IMG/VR virus record: IMGVR_UViG_3300021364_000009 | Coordinates: 32,572-96,571 of that record | Origin: a virus | Length of the DNA: 64,000 nucleotides | Reading direction: 5' to 3' (one strand) | Shown: one piece after another, positions 24,252 through 34,186 of the stretch | How the letters are laid out: every line of letters begins with the position of its first letter | Position numbering within the stretch: the first letter of the stretch is position 1 | Notes under the pieces: generated by a model | Told to the model about the DNA's origin: nothing | The model's database searches: none | What the model saw: only the letters and a program-made list of their open reading frames with translations | Program-made: the position numbers and the translations under genes

Positions 24252-25295
24252 ATGAGCGAAGATGCTTTGTTAGCACACGCTTGTCCTCACCATATAAGGT
24301 ATGAGAGGGCAACGATTATGGGGGGTAGAGAAATAACCACCCAATCTCCTATTTCTTCCACTAATCTTCTCGTTTTAAGATTTAATGGGGAAGAAATACC
24401 CAAAGAAGGTTTAGTGCTGGCATCTGAGACTGTGTTCCCTTCTTCAGCTCCTTATCGTTTTACCTCAAGCACAAATACGCTCTTAGTCTTATCTGACGGC
24501 AAAGAAAGAAACATACAGTTCCCAACAAACCTCCTATTTACTCAGAAAGAGATAGTTTCCTTCTTAAATAAAGAGCTTCCCTTTCCCGTGTATGCCGAAC
24601 CTTACGAGTCTTCTGTAAAACTGACTAACCAAAAGAATAGTGAGAGCTTGTCTCTTAAAGGTACAGCTTTGGCAAAACTAGGGTATGCTTCTACTAAGGT
24701 TTTCGTAAGAAATAAGAAAAAGATTGGGGAGTGGGGTTTACAGAAGCGTTTTGGAGGTGGATATAAGATATTCTTCAAGAAAGAAGAACATTTTGACGGG
24801 ATTGTGGATATTTCTTACCTCACAGAAAAGAATTTTTGCAGAAGGTGTGCAACTACAGGAGTTGAGAACGACTTCAGATTTGATGAGAGAGGCGGGATAA
24901 AGACGATTTCAGACCATAACCTGCTTTATCAGTCTCTTTCTAAAGTTCTTCTTACAGAGATTACCTCAAACCCATACCATAATTGGTATGGCTCTAACGC
25001 TATGACTTTAATTGGTCGTAAAGTTAGTGCTTCTGTAGTTCAGTCCCTTCGTGCGTCTGTTCGTGATGCTCTTACTACTTTTAAGAATGTCCAAGATCAG
25101 CAAGCCTCTATCCAAGATATGTCTTTGAAAGAAAGATTGCGTAGGGTGGTAAGTATAGATGTTTCTACTATTGGAGAAGATGAAACCTCTTATTTGGTTT
25201 CTATTGTGGCAGAGAGTATGTCTAGTGAACAAGTAAGCATCAACCTTGTATTTGCTGTTCCTGGTTCGTTTTCATTAGATGGAGATTTGACATGA
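24252..25295 (+). CDS. Baseplate protein with C-terminal gp25/W-like domain
   Basis: The 347-residue protein has an N-terminal beta-rich part (residues 1-200) and a C-terminal domain (about 215-345) that resembles phage baseplate gp25/P2 W proteins: a leading helix (HNLLYQSLSKVLLTEITSNP), NWYGSNAMTLIGRKV, a helix pair, then a strand pair (VSIDVSTIGEDETSYLVSIV). In contractile tails gp25 links sheath and baseplate wedge. The following gene is Baseplate_J-like and overlaps by ATGA, the classic gp25-gp6/J gene order. A CRRC motif (FCRRCATTG) near residue 195 is unusual. The start is defined by a ribosome-binding site inside a perfect hairpin. Confidence 0.65.
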   Translation: MSEDALLAHACPHHIRYERATIMGGREITTQSPISSTNLLVLRFNGEEIPKEGLVLASETVFPSSAPYRFTSSTNTLLVLSDGKERNIQFPTNLLFTQKEIVSFLNKELPFPVYAEPYESSVKLTNQKNSESLSLKGTALAKLGYASTKVFVRNKKKIGEWGLQKRFGGGYKIFFKKEEHFDGIVDISYLTEKNFCRRCATTGVENDFRFDERGGIKTISDHNLLYQSLSKVLLTEITSNPYHNWYGSNAMTLIGRKVSASVVQSLRASVRDALTTFKNVQDQQASIQDMSLKERLRRVVSIDVSTIGEDETSYLVSIVAESMSSEQVSINLVFAVPGSFSLDGDLT

Positions 25296-28200
25296 TTAAG
25301 ATTATTAAGCCCGATGGGAATACCGTAGAAACACCTGTCCACTATAGTACAAGCCTACAAACAGTTTATATACGAGGTCTAGTGCCAGTAGAAGTTAATC
25401 GCATAGAAATAGAATATGCGAATACGAGGTTTTCTCCCGAAGACGTATATGTAAACAACGGACAATTTACTTTCCCTAATCCAAATGTATTCTCAGAAGG
25501 TATTGATCTTTCTACAGGTCAAAATAACTTTAAGATTAATGCTTTCAATAATAACATTTCGTATGGGATGTTAGAGCTGAATGTCATTTTCTCTTCTGAC
25601 GTAGTAGGCTTGGCAACTCCTCCAAGTGGGTTGAAAGTCAACCGCTCTAATAACTTCGTAGAAATATCTTTCGACCATATAGACGAGAGTGTTTCTTACT
25701 ATAATATCTATGCGAGTAGTGTTTCAGGTGGTGTTCTTAGTAACTATTTTAAAATAAACTTCGAGCCACTTAGTCCTAGCAAATATGGGAAGAGAGAAGA
25801 AATCTCTAGTCCGATCAAAGAAATCTCTTCAGACATGAGTGTTGAGCCTGTAGACCCTCTTTTCTTAGAATTGTCCGTACAACAAAAAGACGTTTCTGAC
25901 GTAACTCTCTCTAACAATGTTCTTGATGCGTTTGAAGTGCCTGAGACTGTGAGTCGAGTTCGTATTTCGTCTTCTTTTCAGAGTGTCGCTTTAAAGACCC
26001 GTGTTTCTTTTAATCACTTTAGAAATGCAGAGCCAACCTCTATCCCCCCTACCATACCTGTGGGTGTTCTTAGCTCTACTCCTTTAGATAAGCCTCTCTA
26101 CTATGTGGCGACTTCCGTTAAGGTTATCGGAGGTGTAGAAGTAGAGAGTGCTATTTCTAGTGAAGTTTCGGGGATGCCAATACAAGTGACAAACACCACA
26201 CTCTCCCTACCTGTTGTAGGGAGAGATCAAATGGCTACGGATATGATTCAGAGTATATTTCTAGCCCAACCTAACATTGCGGTGCAAGCAGGTTCGGTGG
26301 TCAGAGATGTGATCATAGACCCCTTCTTGTCAGAAATGGAGCGAGTTCGTTTCCTTTTAGATTTCTGTTATCGTTCTTCTTCTTTTTCGGGGTTGCTCAG
26401 TATTGACGACCCTCTAAATGAAGGGGCTTCTATTCCGGTAGAGGATAGTCAATATAAAACTGTCTTAACCCAAGCTCTTTTTACAACGGAAGACCAAGTT
26501 CAGTATTTCATAGACTCGGCATTTGAAAAACTTGCCTCTAATTTTGGAGTGAGCAGAAGTATAGGAAAACAAGCTTCTGGTGAAGTTGAGTTCTTTACTA
26601 CCACAACACCTACTTCTTCTATTTCTATACCGACAGGCACTGTGGTTTCTTCTTCCACTTCGGATTTCATCACCACCCTCTCTGTTGTGATGAACGTAGA
26701 TCAGCTAAGTCAGTATTACAACCCTACCACTAAGAAATACTCGATCACGGTTCCAGTCCAAGCTTTAGAAGCAGGTCTAAATGGTAATTTGACCTCTGAC
26801 CAAATAAATCAAGGAGCACCTTTTGGGCTGAAAGTGACGAACTCAGCCCCTACTTTTGGAGGGACAGAGACTGAGACCAACTCAGAGTTAGCTTCAAGAG
26901 CTTTAGCTACTTTATCCTCAGTCGATGTAGGTACGAAGGCCGGCTTAGAGCGTGTTTCAAGAAGTATTGCAGGAGTAGTTAACAGCTTTGTAGTGGACAG
27001 CGAAAGTCCTTTCATGCAAAGAGATGAGGGTCTTGGTGGGAAGGTAGACGTGTGGGTAAGAGGCGAGAGTTTAGCTACTGTTTCAGATATTTATGCTCCG
27101 AGCTACCAATCTCATTTTGAGAGCAGATTCATTCCTATTTCTACAGGCTATGTTTTCAGAAATATGGAAGCTACTGTAGAGTCTCCTATTTCTCAGATGA
27201 TAGACCGAGGAAATCTAGGCTTTGGGTTGAGAAACCTAAGTACCTCTACAGTATTTGATCTTACAAACGTGACGGTTTTAGACTACAGGACGATACAGCT
27301 CGACAACACCATCCCCCAACCAACCTACAATGTGGCAGACAACATTGTGGGAGATTGGAGATCGAACGTCTCAAGTAAAATCGTTTTAAAGAGACAACCG
27401 GTAAGAGAAATTAAAGCGATAAGCTACGCTGAAGGTACAGAAATCTCAGATTTTGTTTTTGTAGACAAAGAGGACGCTCTTAGATTGGGACGTTCTTCAA
27501 AGTCTTCTGACCATGTTTTGATCACGAATGACACCACAAGAAATAAGATTATTTCCATTACGGGAGAGGCACATACTGTAGTTGGGTTCTACCCTGAAAG
27601 GCTTGGAAATCTTGGAGTCGATCAGCTTTCTATAGTTGTGTCGGATGTTGCAGGGACGACAATATACAAAAGCCCGTTTTTGAACGACTCTCCTGACTAT
27701 ACTATTTCAAGAGACTCTAATGACATTACTTACATACAGAGAACTTCAGACAGTGCCATAAAAGACGGAGACGTGGTTCATGTTTCTTACGAGCACTTGG
27801 AGAATATTGTTGTTAGTTACGTTACAAATCTAGTCGTATCAAACGCACAAAACAGCATCGACAATAGTAAGAATATCTTTGCCGATATTGTAGTGAAAGA
27901 AGCTATCGGTTGTTTTGTTGATATAAAAGCTACCGTAGTTTTAGATCGTGGAGTTCGGTCTACGCTTGTAGATTCAGAAATACGCTATGCTCTGACTTCC
28001 TTCATCAATGAATCTTCTCTTGGGGGTTCAATAAGACATTCAGAAGTAGTCACCGTTTTGAATAGCGTAGATGGCGTAAATCATGTGGTGTTGCCTTTAA
28101 CTCAAATGTCCTTCGCACACGACACCTATATCCTAAGAGAGGGTATTTCTCTTGGGTCTAGTGGCTTCAATCGTGTGCCTTCTCTCTCGAATTCAAGAGT

Positions 28201-28564
28201 ATCTGTGTGGGCAATAGACTCAGAACTTTTAAATAAGACACAAGACTTAGGTGGGGCTAGAGGTCGAGTCTTTATCGAGAAAGAAGAAATGAGGATGTTG
28301 GACACTTTGGAGAGGGTGAACTCGCCTTCTTGGGAACATAAAACCTGTACCATCGTAAATGATGTTGGCTTAGGTATAGAGGGTATAAAGACCAACAACA
28401 GAATTTTGATTGCTTTAAATATAGGGGAGAGTCCTTCAGAGTATTCTTACTATGTAGACTACAATGTTGAAGGACAAATAGAGACAGTTTCGGAACTCAA
28501 GCTAAACAACTTCTCTTTCTTTAGAACAGGTGATCTGAATTTCACATATGAAGAGGTACAGTAA
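25292..28564 (+). CDS. Baseplate wedge protein, Baseplate_J family
   Basis: The 1090-residue protein holds the Baseplate_J core: AVQAGSVVRDVIIDPFLSEM (about residues 327-346), IPTGTVVSSSTSDF, a beta-rich linker with GLNGNLTSDQIN, TETETNSELASRALATL, and KAGLERVSRSIAGV (about 550). This matches the P2 J/T4 gp6 wedge arrangement. The N-terminal ~290 residues contain fibronectin-III-like repeats (PPSGLKVNRSNNFVEISF; YYVATSVKVIGGVEVESA), making it much longer than usual for J, possibly for surface interactions. It would form the baseplate ring with the upstream gp25-like protein. Both ends overlap neighbours (ATGA, TAATG). Confidence 0.85.
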   Translation: MIKIIKPDGNTVETPVHYSTSLQTVYIRGLVPVEVNRIEIEYANTRFSPEDVYVNNGQFTFPNPNVFSEGIDLSTGQNNFKINAFNNNISYGMLELNVIFSSDVVGLATPPSGLKVNRSNNFVEISFDHIDESVSYYNIYASSVSGGVLSNYFKINFEPLSPSKYGKREEISSPIKEISSDMSVEPVDPLFLELSVQQKDVSDVTLSNNVLDAFEVPETVSRVRISSSFQSVALKTRVSFNHFRNAEPTSIPPTIPVGVLSSTPLDKPLYYVATSVKVIGGVEVESAISSEVSGMPIQVTNTTLSLPVVGRDQMATDMIQSIFLAQPNIAVQAGSVVRDVIIDPFLSEMERVRFLLDFCYRSSSFSGLLSIDDPLNEGASIPVEDSQYKTVLTQALFTTEDQVQYFIDSAFEKLASNFGVSRSIGKQASGEVEFFTTTTPTSSISIPTGTVVSSSTSDFITTLSVVMNVDQLSQYYNPTTKKYSITVPVQALEAGLNGNLTSDQINQGAPFGLKVTNSAPTFGGTETETNSELASRALATLSSVDVGTKAGLERVSRSIAGVVNSFVVDSESPFMQRDEGLGGKVDVWVRGESLATVSDIYAPSYQSHFESRFIPISTGYVFRNMEATVESPISQMIDRGNLGFGLRNLSTSTVFDLTNVTVLDYRTIQLDNTIPQPTYNVADNIVGDWRSNVSSKIVLKRQPVREIKAISYAEGTEISDFVFVDKEDALRLGRSSKSSDHVLITNDTTRNKIISITGEAHTVVGFYPERLGNLGVDQLSIVVSDVAGTTIYKSPFLNDSPDYTISRDSNDITYIQRTSDSAIKDGDVVHVSYEHLENIVVSYVTNLVVSNAQNSIDNSKNIFADIVVKEAIGCFVDIKATVVLDRGVRSTLVDSEIRYALTSFINESSLGGSIRHSEVVTVLNSVDGVNHVVLPLTQMSFAHDTYILREGISLGSSGFNRVPSLSNSRVSVWAIDSELLNKTQDLGGARGRVFIEKEEMRMLDTLERVNSPSWEHKTCTIVNDVGLGIEGIKTNNRILIALNIGESPSEYSYYVDYNVEGQIETVSELKLNNFSFFRTGDLNFTYEEVQ

Positions 28565-31500
28565 TGAAGTTTATCCCTGATCTTCGAGAAGACAAAGACC
28601 CTCTAGGGTCGTCGTCTCAAAACAAAAAGAAATTTGTCGATTATATTTCAGAGCAAGTCACTCTAAACTTAGCTAATTCGACAGCTTCTAACTATAACTT
28701 CCAAAACTACGGCTCAAATCAGAGGATTATTTTTGAGTCTGTAGCGAAGATCATTGCAGAAATATTTGTAGACATTTCAGACTTTGAAGACGATATTTCT
28801 TTTTCTAACTTAAGATCGGAGTTTATAGCCAACAAGCTCCTAAGCTTGGTTTTTGAAGAAGAAAACATCCCAAACATAAAAGACACAGAGAATTTAAGAT
28901 ACCTCTGCCAAGAGGTAGTTCAAAGTCTTCTCTTGGGTTCTACCGAAGAAAGCATACTAAAAGCTTTAGAGAGCACTAAAGATGGTGACTTAATTGAGCT
29001 AAGGCAGATTAGTCAGCATGTTATTTCTATATATTCTTCGACCCTTAAATACACAAGCAACCCTTTAGATACGACAACCCCAATGCACCGACATGTAGTG
29101 TTCGCTAAGTCGAATGGTGTCGGGGCGACTTCTGCACCTATCGGTAAGAATTGGGGAGAAGAGCTTCACTACCACGAAGTTGTAGATGGGGTGGTTCAAC
29201 CTTATAACGGGCATACACATGATGTAGAGCTAGGTATTTCTTCCACTTCTCTTGAAGAACAAGAAAATCTGAGAAAGGTGTTGCGTACCACTAAGCCGGC
29301 TCACCTAAAGATCGGAGAAGTGTCTTCTGTTTTAGCTGAGAGAATTCAGCCTCCTTCAGGTTCGACCGTGAACTTTAAAAAAGAAGGTGGGGTTATTTCT
29401 GTAGTTAACCCTGAAAAGGAAGAAGACTTCATCTTCTCACTTGGAGGCTCTTACCAAGAAAATATGAGAAAGGTAAGGGTTGGTACATGGGAGAATGTAG
29501 TCTTCGGATACTATAAAGACCAAAAGATCAGAGTTTCTAATGCTCTTGTAAGTCCTCTCGACAACATCTCTGTAGGTGGAAAAATCAGAAAAGTGTCGGA
29601 GGTTGTGGAAGTCTCTGTTGCAGACGGAGAATATGTTGCAAACCTTCTAAGACACAACAAAACTTTAACTGTGAATGTGTTAAATGGGTTTATTTCTGTA
29701 GATGAAACAATAGGAAACAACGAAGTTTTTGTAATAGAAGGAGAGTGTTATTTTGCAGAGAAAAGGGCAAAAGGAGTTTCGTATCTTAAAGCTATAGAAA
29801 TAAGATTAGCTTCTTCTGTAGATGTCGGAGAAGGTCTAAATGAAGTTTCTTTCTTAGATTTAAGCTGGTATTCACCCACCACACTTAAATACCGAAAAGC
29901 TGTTATCCGAGTTAGAGAACACGGGGGTTTTTTCTACGCAGAGTTGAATGTGCCTCAAAGAAAAACATTTAGAGGGCTACCTGTTCTTAAAGAAGATTTT
30001 ATTATAGACCCACAATATGTTCTTTTAGAGTACTATCCTTATTTCTTGTCTATAGCAGGTCTCTCTAACAAGATTGTCTTGAAATTTGAGAACACCAACC
30101 TAACTGAAGGGCAAGAAATAGAAATACTATGTCCACTAGGTGAAGACGATCTTATCAACTTCACGGAACTCAACTCAGAACAATTCGTTTTAAATGCTTC
30201 GAGAAAAACAAGAAGGAGCGAGAAAGTACCTAGCCCGTCAAAGATCGCAACTCAGAGTAAATACAACTCTAGTTCTTCGCCTACAGTCGGGTTGTACCCA
30301 ACTCTTCCAACACAGCCGTTTAACTTTGAGACATTCAAAGCAGACTCTACTTCTTTAGGTACTTTTGGCTTAAACACATATGATCCGACAGACATTACAA
30401 ACTCACAGAAGAACCAACTTCTCGTAGGTTTGAACTCTAAGTATAATTCTTATACGCACTTCACATTAAACACATACAACAAAGTCTCCTCTAATGTTTC
30501 TGATATAAAAGACTATGCAAGAAAGACTTTAAGTGTTTTTGGAGGCGTTGTATCTTTCAACGCTCTAGGCTTCAGACCTGACTTTATCGTTTCGGTTTTA
30601 GATTCAGACTTGAGAGAGTATCAATATGAGATCACGCCTAGAGGGTTGAAGGTTTTTGGAGCGGAAGAAGGTCTTGAAGTTACAGTCACTTCGATTTCTA
30701 CCAATCCGTACAAGAAATCTACTTGGGCAAAAGGAAATGTCCTCAGCGAAGGACAAGCTCCTTTTGATTTCCCTGAGAAGAGTATTCGAGAAACTACGTC
30801 TTTCCCCGAAGACATCATGCGAAATCCACAAGGGAGAGTGCTAGACTCTTCAGATTTTGCGGAAGACAAACAAAGACTAGACTTATATCACAAAGAAATA
30901 ACATCTGAAGGGGTGGTGGCAGAGGAGATTTTCTACGAAGACGATCTGACTCGGTTAGAAATAAAAGGACACCCCTTTATTAGAAATATAAAAGCGATTA
31001 AGCCCACAGTTAAAGTAGTTCGTCCCTCTCTGATGACAAATACGTCTAACACTCTTATTGGGATACGAAGTGTTCTAAACAGACGTGAAGTGCTTGAAAG
31101 TGAAGGGCTAAGAATAAAACTGATCCCCAAGGAAGACATTGATCTTCTTTCACGTTTCTTTTTCGGTGTGTTCTTGGAAGATCAAGTCAATATCAATGAT
31201 GCCGACCAAGAAATACCTCTTATTTCTTTCAAAGACCATCAAGATGTCGGTGATGTGTTAAATATCAATGACGATGGTGTTTCTTTAGAGTTTAACCTTT
31301 CTCTCGAAGACGAAGTTCCTCTAATCCGAGACAACCCTTTAGTGATAGGTGGGGATTTCCTTTTAGAGGAAAACCTCGAAGATGGCGTATCCATCTCAGA
31401 TTTAGACCCTCTCGACACTGTGTATTTGCTAACGCCTTCCAACGAGGATGTATTGGACACGGTTTTAGTTTCTGATGAGCTTATCGACACTGAGTTTACC

Positions 31501-33297
31501 TTCACGATTTCTGAAAACCTCGAAGATGGTGTCTCAATCTCAGACATAGAGCCTCTTGGCACTGAGTATATATATACTCCTTCCGACGAGGATGTGTTAG
31601 ACATAGTATCCAACACAGATGAACCCGTTGAGACGGACTATAGATTCGCAACAGATGAAACCTTCACGGATACTGTAGTTATTTCTGATGTGATGAATGA
31701 GAGCGATTTGGTTTCTTACCAATTCAACCCCATCTCAGAAACAGACACTGTAGTTATTTCTGATGTGATGAATGAGAGCGATTTGGTTTCTTATCAATTC
31801 AATCCTGTCTCAGAAAACGATAATATTGATGTTTCAGATGAAGGTGTCAACACACAATTACAATTCTTACCTGTTCCAGACTCTGCCACAGATGACATTG
31901 TAAGTCTCCAAGATGACGCTGTTAATACACAACTTGGTTTCACATTAGATGTAGGGGACGAGATTTCGGATGTGACCTCAGTCACAGACCAAGAAATAGA
32001 TTTGGATTACGCACCAACTCTTATTCTTTCAGTCCAAGTGGACGAGAGGATGGCAGATTACGATTTTACTATCACGATATACAGGGTTCCTGAAGAACAA
32101 AACCTTAACGGACCATACTACAAACTTGATTACCCTGAAATTGTGGCTTCGGGACAAACTTCTTCTTCTAATCAAACCCCTTCTTTTGAGATACGAAATC
32201 CAACTTGGTCTTCCACTATTGGTAATGACTTTAAGCTCTCTTCTATAGGGGGAGATGAAGTTATAGAATCTGGAAGCGGTGCAAATGTTTATACCAATGC
32301 AGACGCTGTGTACGATAATCATGTGATAGATTTGTATGTAGGAAATGACTCTTCAAGCCCAATACTACTCAACGAAACCTATTACATGATTATTACTTCT
32401 CAAGGGGAGAATAAGACAGACTATAACTTTAATAACCTACCCATGAACTTCAGAGTTTCCATGCAGATGGTGTTTAAGTCGCCTAGCTCTTTCAACTTAG
32501 GTACGAGCGATACTCAAGACAACATGGGTGAGTTGAGAGGTAACTATGTAGAATTGTGGGAGTCTACGACAAACACCACTCAATTTATAATGAGTGGTGT
32601 TGGTACTAACCAATTTAATTTCCCTGAAGCAGAAACAAGAGTTTGGAAGTTTGAAACTACACCACATTACGACACAAGAATAAATGGAGTTGCAACTTCC
32701 TTACCTGTCTTTAACCCTTACAATAATGGTCCTGCAAGGCTACCTATGGTGGAAGTTACAAACTTAGCTAATGCTCCTATAGACCATACTCAGATTTTCC
32801 CGCTTATCCCCGCTTATGCAACAAATGGTGGAGGCTCCGCTACTTTGTTATATATGGCTCTATTTGTTAGTTGGGACTCTACCAGCAACGAGTCTATTTC
32901 TATAGAAGAAAGAATTGCAACATCGAGCACCACATACAATGTGTCCTCGTCGAGTAGCGAGCTATACCCCCATTCAGAAAACGGCTATCTTTCTAGCGAC
33001 TTCCCAGTCACAGCTTCTTCAGGAACCTATACAATAGCTCTTAAGAGTACTCTTTCTCCTTTCACAGATCACAACTACCCGTTAGAGTTTTGGATTCACA
33101 CCCATAAACACTACCACATTACAGTGTCAGACCCATCTAAGATTTCTATCCACTTAGAGACACGATGGCTTAATGATTCGTATACGACGTATACGTCGAG
33201 CAACCCACCCCCTGTAGTCAACTTCAACACGCTAACTAACAACACCAATTCTTTCCTATTCTATATCCGATCTGATGGTAAGATATACATTAAGTGA
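28564..33297 (+). CDS. Very large baseplate/tail protein with HxH cluster and acidic repeats
   Basis: The 1577-residue protein follows the Baseplate_J gene with a TAATG overlap. Residues 1-160 are helical, like a baseplate attachment domain. Three HxH pairs (His175/177, His202/204, His217/219: MHRHVVF, LHYHEVV, GHTHDVE) suggest metal binding, as in other phage baseplate and fibre proteins. Residues about 875-1150 are a series of acidic repeats of roughly 25 residues (DGVSISD, DTVVISDVMNESD, DNIDVSDE). The C-terminal 400 residues are beta-rich and Ser/Thr/Asn-rich (NETYYMIITSQGE; HTHKHYHITVSD), like a receptor-binding tip. The exact role, wedge or fibre, is inferred. Confidence 0.6.
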   Translation: MKFIPDLREDKDPLGSSSQNKKKFVDYISEQVTLNLANSTASNYNFQNYGSNQRIIFESVAKIIAEIFVDISDFEDDISFSNLRSEFIANKLLSLVFEEENIPNIKDTENLRYLCQEVVQSLLLGSTEESILKALESTKDGDLIELRQISQHVISIYSSTLKYTSNPLDTTTPMHRHVVFAKSNGVGATSAPIGKNWGEELHYHEVVDGVVQPYNGHTHDVELGISSTSLEEQENLRKVLRTTKPAHLKIGEVSSVLAERIQPPSGSTVNFKKEGGVISVVNPEKEEDFIFSLGGSYQENMRKVRVGTWENVVFGYYKDQKIRVSNALVSPLDNISVGGKIRKVSEVVEVSVADGEYVANLLRHNKTLTVNVLNGFISVDETIGNNEVFVIEGECYFAEKRAKGVSYLKAIEIRLASSVDVGEGLNEVSFLDLSWYSPTTLKYRKAVIRVREHGGFFYAELNVPQRKTFRGLPVLKEDFIIDPQYVLLEYYPYFLSIAGLSNKIVLKFENTNLTEGQEIEILCPLGEDDLINFTELNSEQFVLNASRKTRRSEKVPSPSKIATQSKYNSSSSPTVGLYPTLPTQPFNFETFKADSTSLGTFGLNTYDPTDITNSQKNQLLVGLNSKYNSYTHFTLNTYNKVSSNVSDIKDYARKTLSVFGGVVSFNALGFRPDFIVSVLDSDLREYQYEITPRGLKVFGAEEGLEVTVTSISTNPYKKSTWAKGNVLSEGQAPFDFPEKSIRETTSFPEDIMRNPQGRVLDSSDFAEDKQRLDLYHKEITSEGVVAEEIFYEDDLTRLEIKGHPFIRNIKAIKPTVKVVRPSLMTNTSNTLIGIRSVLNRREVLESEGLRIKLIPKEDIDLLSRFFFGVFLEDQVNINDADQEIPLISFKDHQDVGDVLNINDDGVSLEFNLSLEDEVPLIRDNPLVIGGDFLLEENLEDGVSISDLDPLDTVYLLTPSNEDVLDTVLVSDELIDTEFTFTISENLEDGVSISDIEPLGTEYIYTPSDEDVLDIVSNTDEPVETDYRFATDETFTDTVVISDVMNESDLVSYQFNPISETDTVVISDVMNESDLVSYQFNPVSENDNIDVSDEGVNTQLQFLPVPDSATDDIVSLQDDAVNTQLGFTLDVGDEISDVTSVTDQEIDLDYAPTLILSVQVDERMADYDFTITIYRVPEEQNLNGPYYKLDYPEIVASGQTSSSNQTPSFEIRNPTWSSTIGNDFKLSSIGGDEVIESGSGANVYTNADAVYDNHVIDLYVGNDSSSPILLNETYYMIITSQGENKTDYNFNNLPMNFRVSMQMVFKSPSSFNLGTSDTQDNMGELRGNYVELWESTTNTTQFIMSGVGTNQFNFPEAETRVWKFETTPHYDTRINGVATSLPVFNPYNNGPARLPMVEVTNLANAPIDHTQIFPLIPAYATNGGGSATLLYMALFVSWDSTSNESISIEERIATSSTTYNVSSSSSELYPHSENGYLSSDFPVTASSGTYTIALKSTLSPFTDHNYPLEFWIHTHKHYHITVSDPSKISIHLETRWLNDSYTTYTSSNPPPVVNFNTLTNNTNSFLFYIRSDGKIYIK
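31672..31821 (+). repeat. 75-bp tandem direct repeat inside the acidic region
   Basis: Two near-identical 75-base units begin ACTGTAGTTATTTCTGATGT at 31672 and 31747, encoding DTVVISDVMNESDLVSYQF twice. They belong to a longer set of diverged acidic repeats and look like a recent in-frame duplication. Confidence 0.85.
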
Positions 33298-33300
33298 TTT

Positions 33301-33316
33301 TTTAATCTTTTATACT
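33301..33316 (+). promoter_or_regulatory. Candidate promoter element upstream of 33343
   Basis: TTTAATCTTTTATACT lies 26 bases before ATG 33343, in a 45-base gap. It matches the element before 20332 at 14 of 16 positions. The function is inferred. Confidence 0.35.
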
Positions 33317-33342
33317 CATTTCATTCCCAAAAGGAGATTGTT

Positions 33343-34098
33343 ATGTTGAAAATCAAAGGCTATGTTAAATGTGTTCTCCGAAATAGAGAAGGAGAGATTG
33401 TTCAAATCGAAGAAGGTGAGAACTCGCTCACAGAGATGAGTAATAACATTCTTATGGACTGTCTCTCACCTATGGTTGGGACTAATCAAACCCCTTTTTC
33501 AGCTCCTGATAGAGGTGCTCTACGACCTACAACCGACAGTAGAAATTATACTGATGACTCTGCTTATCCCACAGGCTTTGACTATATGGGTCCTGTAGGC
33601 TCTTCGGGGCTGTCAAACATAAATCAGAGTAATCATATTAATATGATTGGTTGGATTGCAGTTGGGACAAACACAGGCACAGATGGACAAGGTGGAGCAC
33701 ACCCCAATGCTAACCAAGATGTGGCTGAACCTACATACCAATACACGATGGTTGATTCTTCATTTGACCCCCTTCAAGCAGGGGACGATGGTGCAAACGA
33801 TGCTAAGTATTGCAGGAAGATCGACTCTTTCGATTATACAGAGGCTAAGAAACTTAAGTTCACGACTACGTTCGGTACGGGTGAAGGTAACATTGAAATT
33901 TCAGAAATAGCTCTTTGGACAGCAGGTCAGAACATTGACGCAAATGGTTTTGTAGCTAACACAAACACAGCGTCAAGAAACTACCCACATTCTACAACAA
34001 ACATGAGAATGTTTGCTCGTAGAGTCTTAGCTAACACTATTTCTAAGACCAATGACGGTACTTTAGAGGTGTCTTACACAATTACCTTTGGGACTTAA
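33343..34098 (+). CDS. Tail fibre/virion protein, small
   Basis: The 251-residue protein is beta-rich and Asn/Thr-rich. Its C-terminal pattern (GNIEISEIALWTAGQ, then RMFARRVLANTISK and TLEVSYTITFGT) is a layout common in small phage tail or fibre-associated proteins and is shared in outline with the next gene (GLNEMGLVS ... SVLAITWRLTF). The N-terminus (KGYVKCVLRNREGEIVQIEE) resembles a strand-rich domain. AAAGGAG lies about 7 bases before the ATG. It is likely part of the tail or fibre apparatus; no specific homologue was recognised. Confidence 0.55.
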   Translation: MLKIKGYVKCVLRNREGEIVQIEEGENSLTEMSNNILMDCLSPMVGTNQTPFSAPDRGALRPTTDSRNYTDDSAYPTGFDYMGPVGSSGLSNINQSNHINMIGWIAVGTNTGTDGQGGAHPNANQDVAEPTYQYTMVDSSFDPLQAGDDGANDAKYCRKIDSFDYTEAKKLKFTTTFGTGEGNIEISEIALWTAGQNIDANGFVANTNTASRNYPHSTTNMRMFARRVLANTISKTNDGTLEVSYTITFGT

Positions 34099-34103
34099 AA
34101 TGT

Positions 34104-34120
34104 AATAGTCTTTCTATTCT
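34104..34120 (+). promoter_or_regulatory. Candidate promoter element upstream of 34187
   Basis: AATAGTCTTTCTATTCT lies 66 bases before ATG 34187. TTTCTATTCTT is identical to the element at 15727-15737. The function is inferred. Confidence 0.3.
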
Positions 34121-34134
34121 TTCTTGTTGTTGAT

Positions 34135-34167
34135 TTATGTGTTGGTAAAATAAACTCCAACACATAA
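34135..34167. repeat. Perfect 11-bp inverted repeat between virion genes
   Basis: TTATGTGTTGG (34135-34145) and CCAACACATAA (34157-34167) flank an 11-base loop, 19 bases before ATG 34187. No T-run follows, so a classic terminator is unlikely. It may be an mRNA processing or stability element, and it ends before the AAGGAGG ribosome-binding site. Confidence 0.5.
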
Positions 34168-34186
34168 CCCCGATAAGGAGGACTAG

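Noticed and set aside
34135-34167. Intrinsic terminator
   Set aside because: The stem is perfect but lacks a following T-run, so it is listed as an inverted repeat only.
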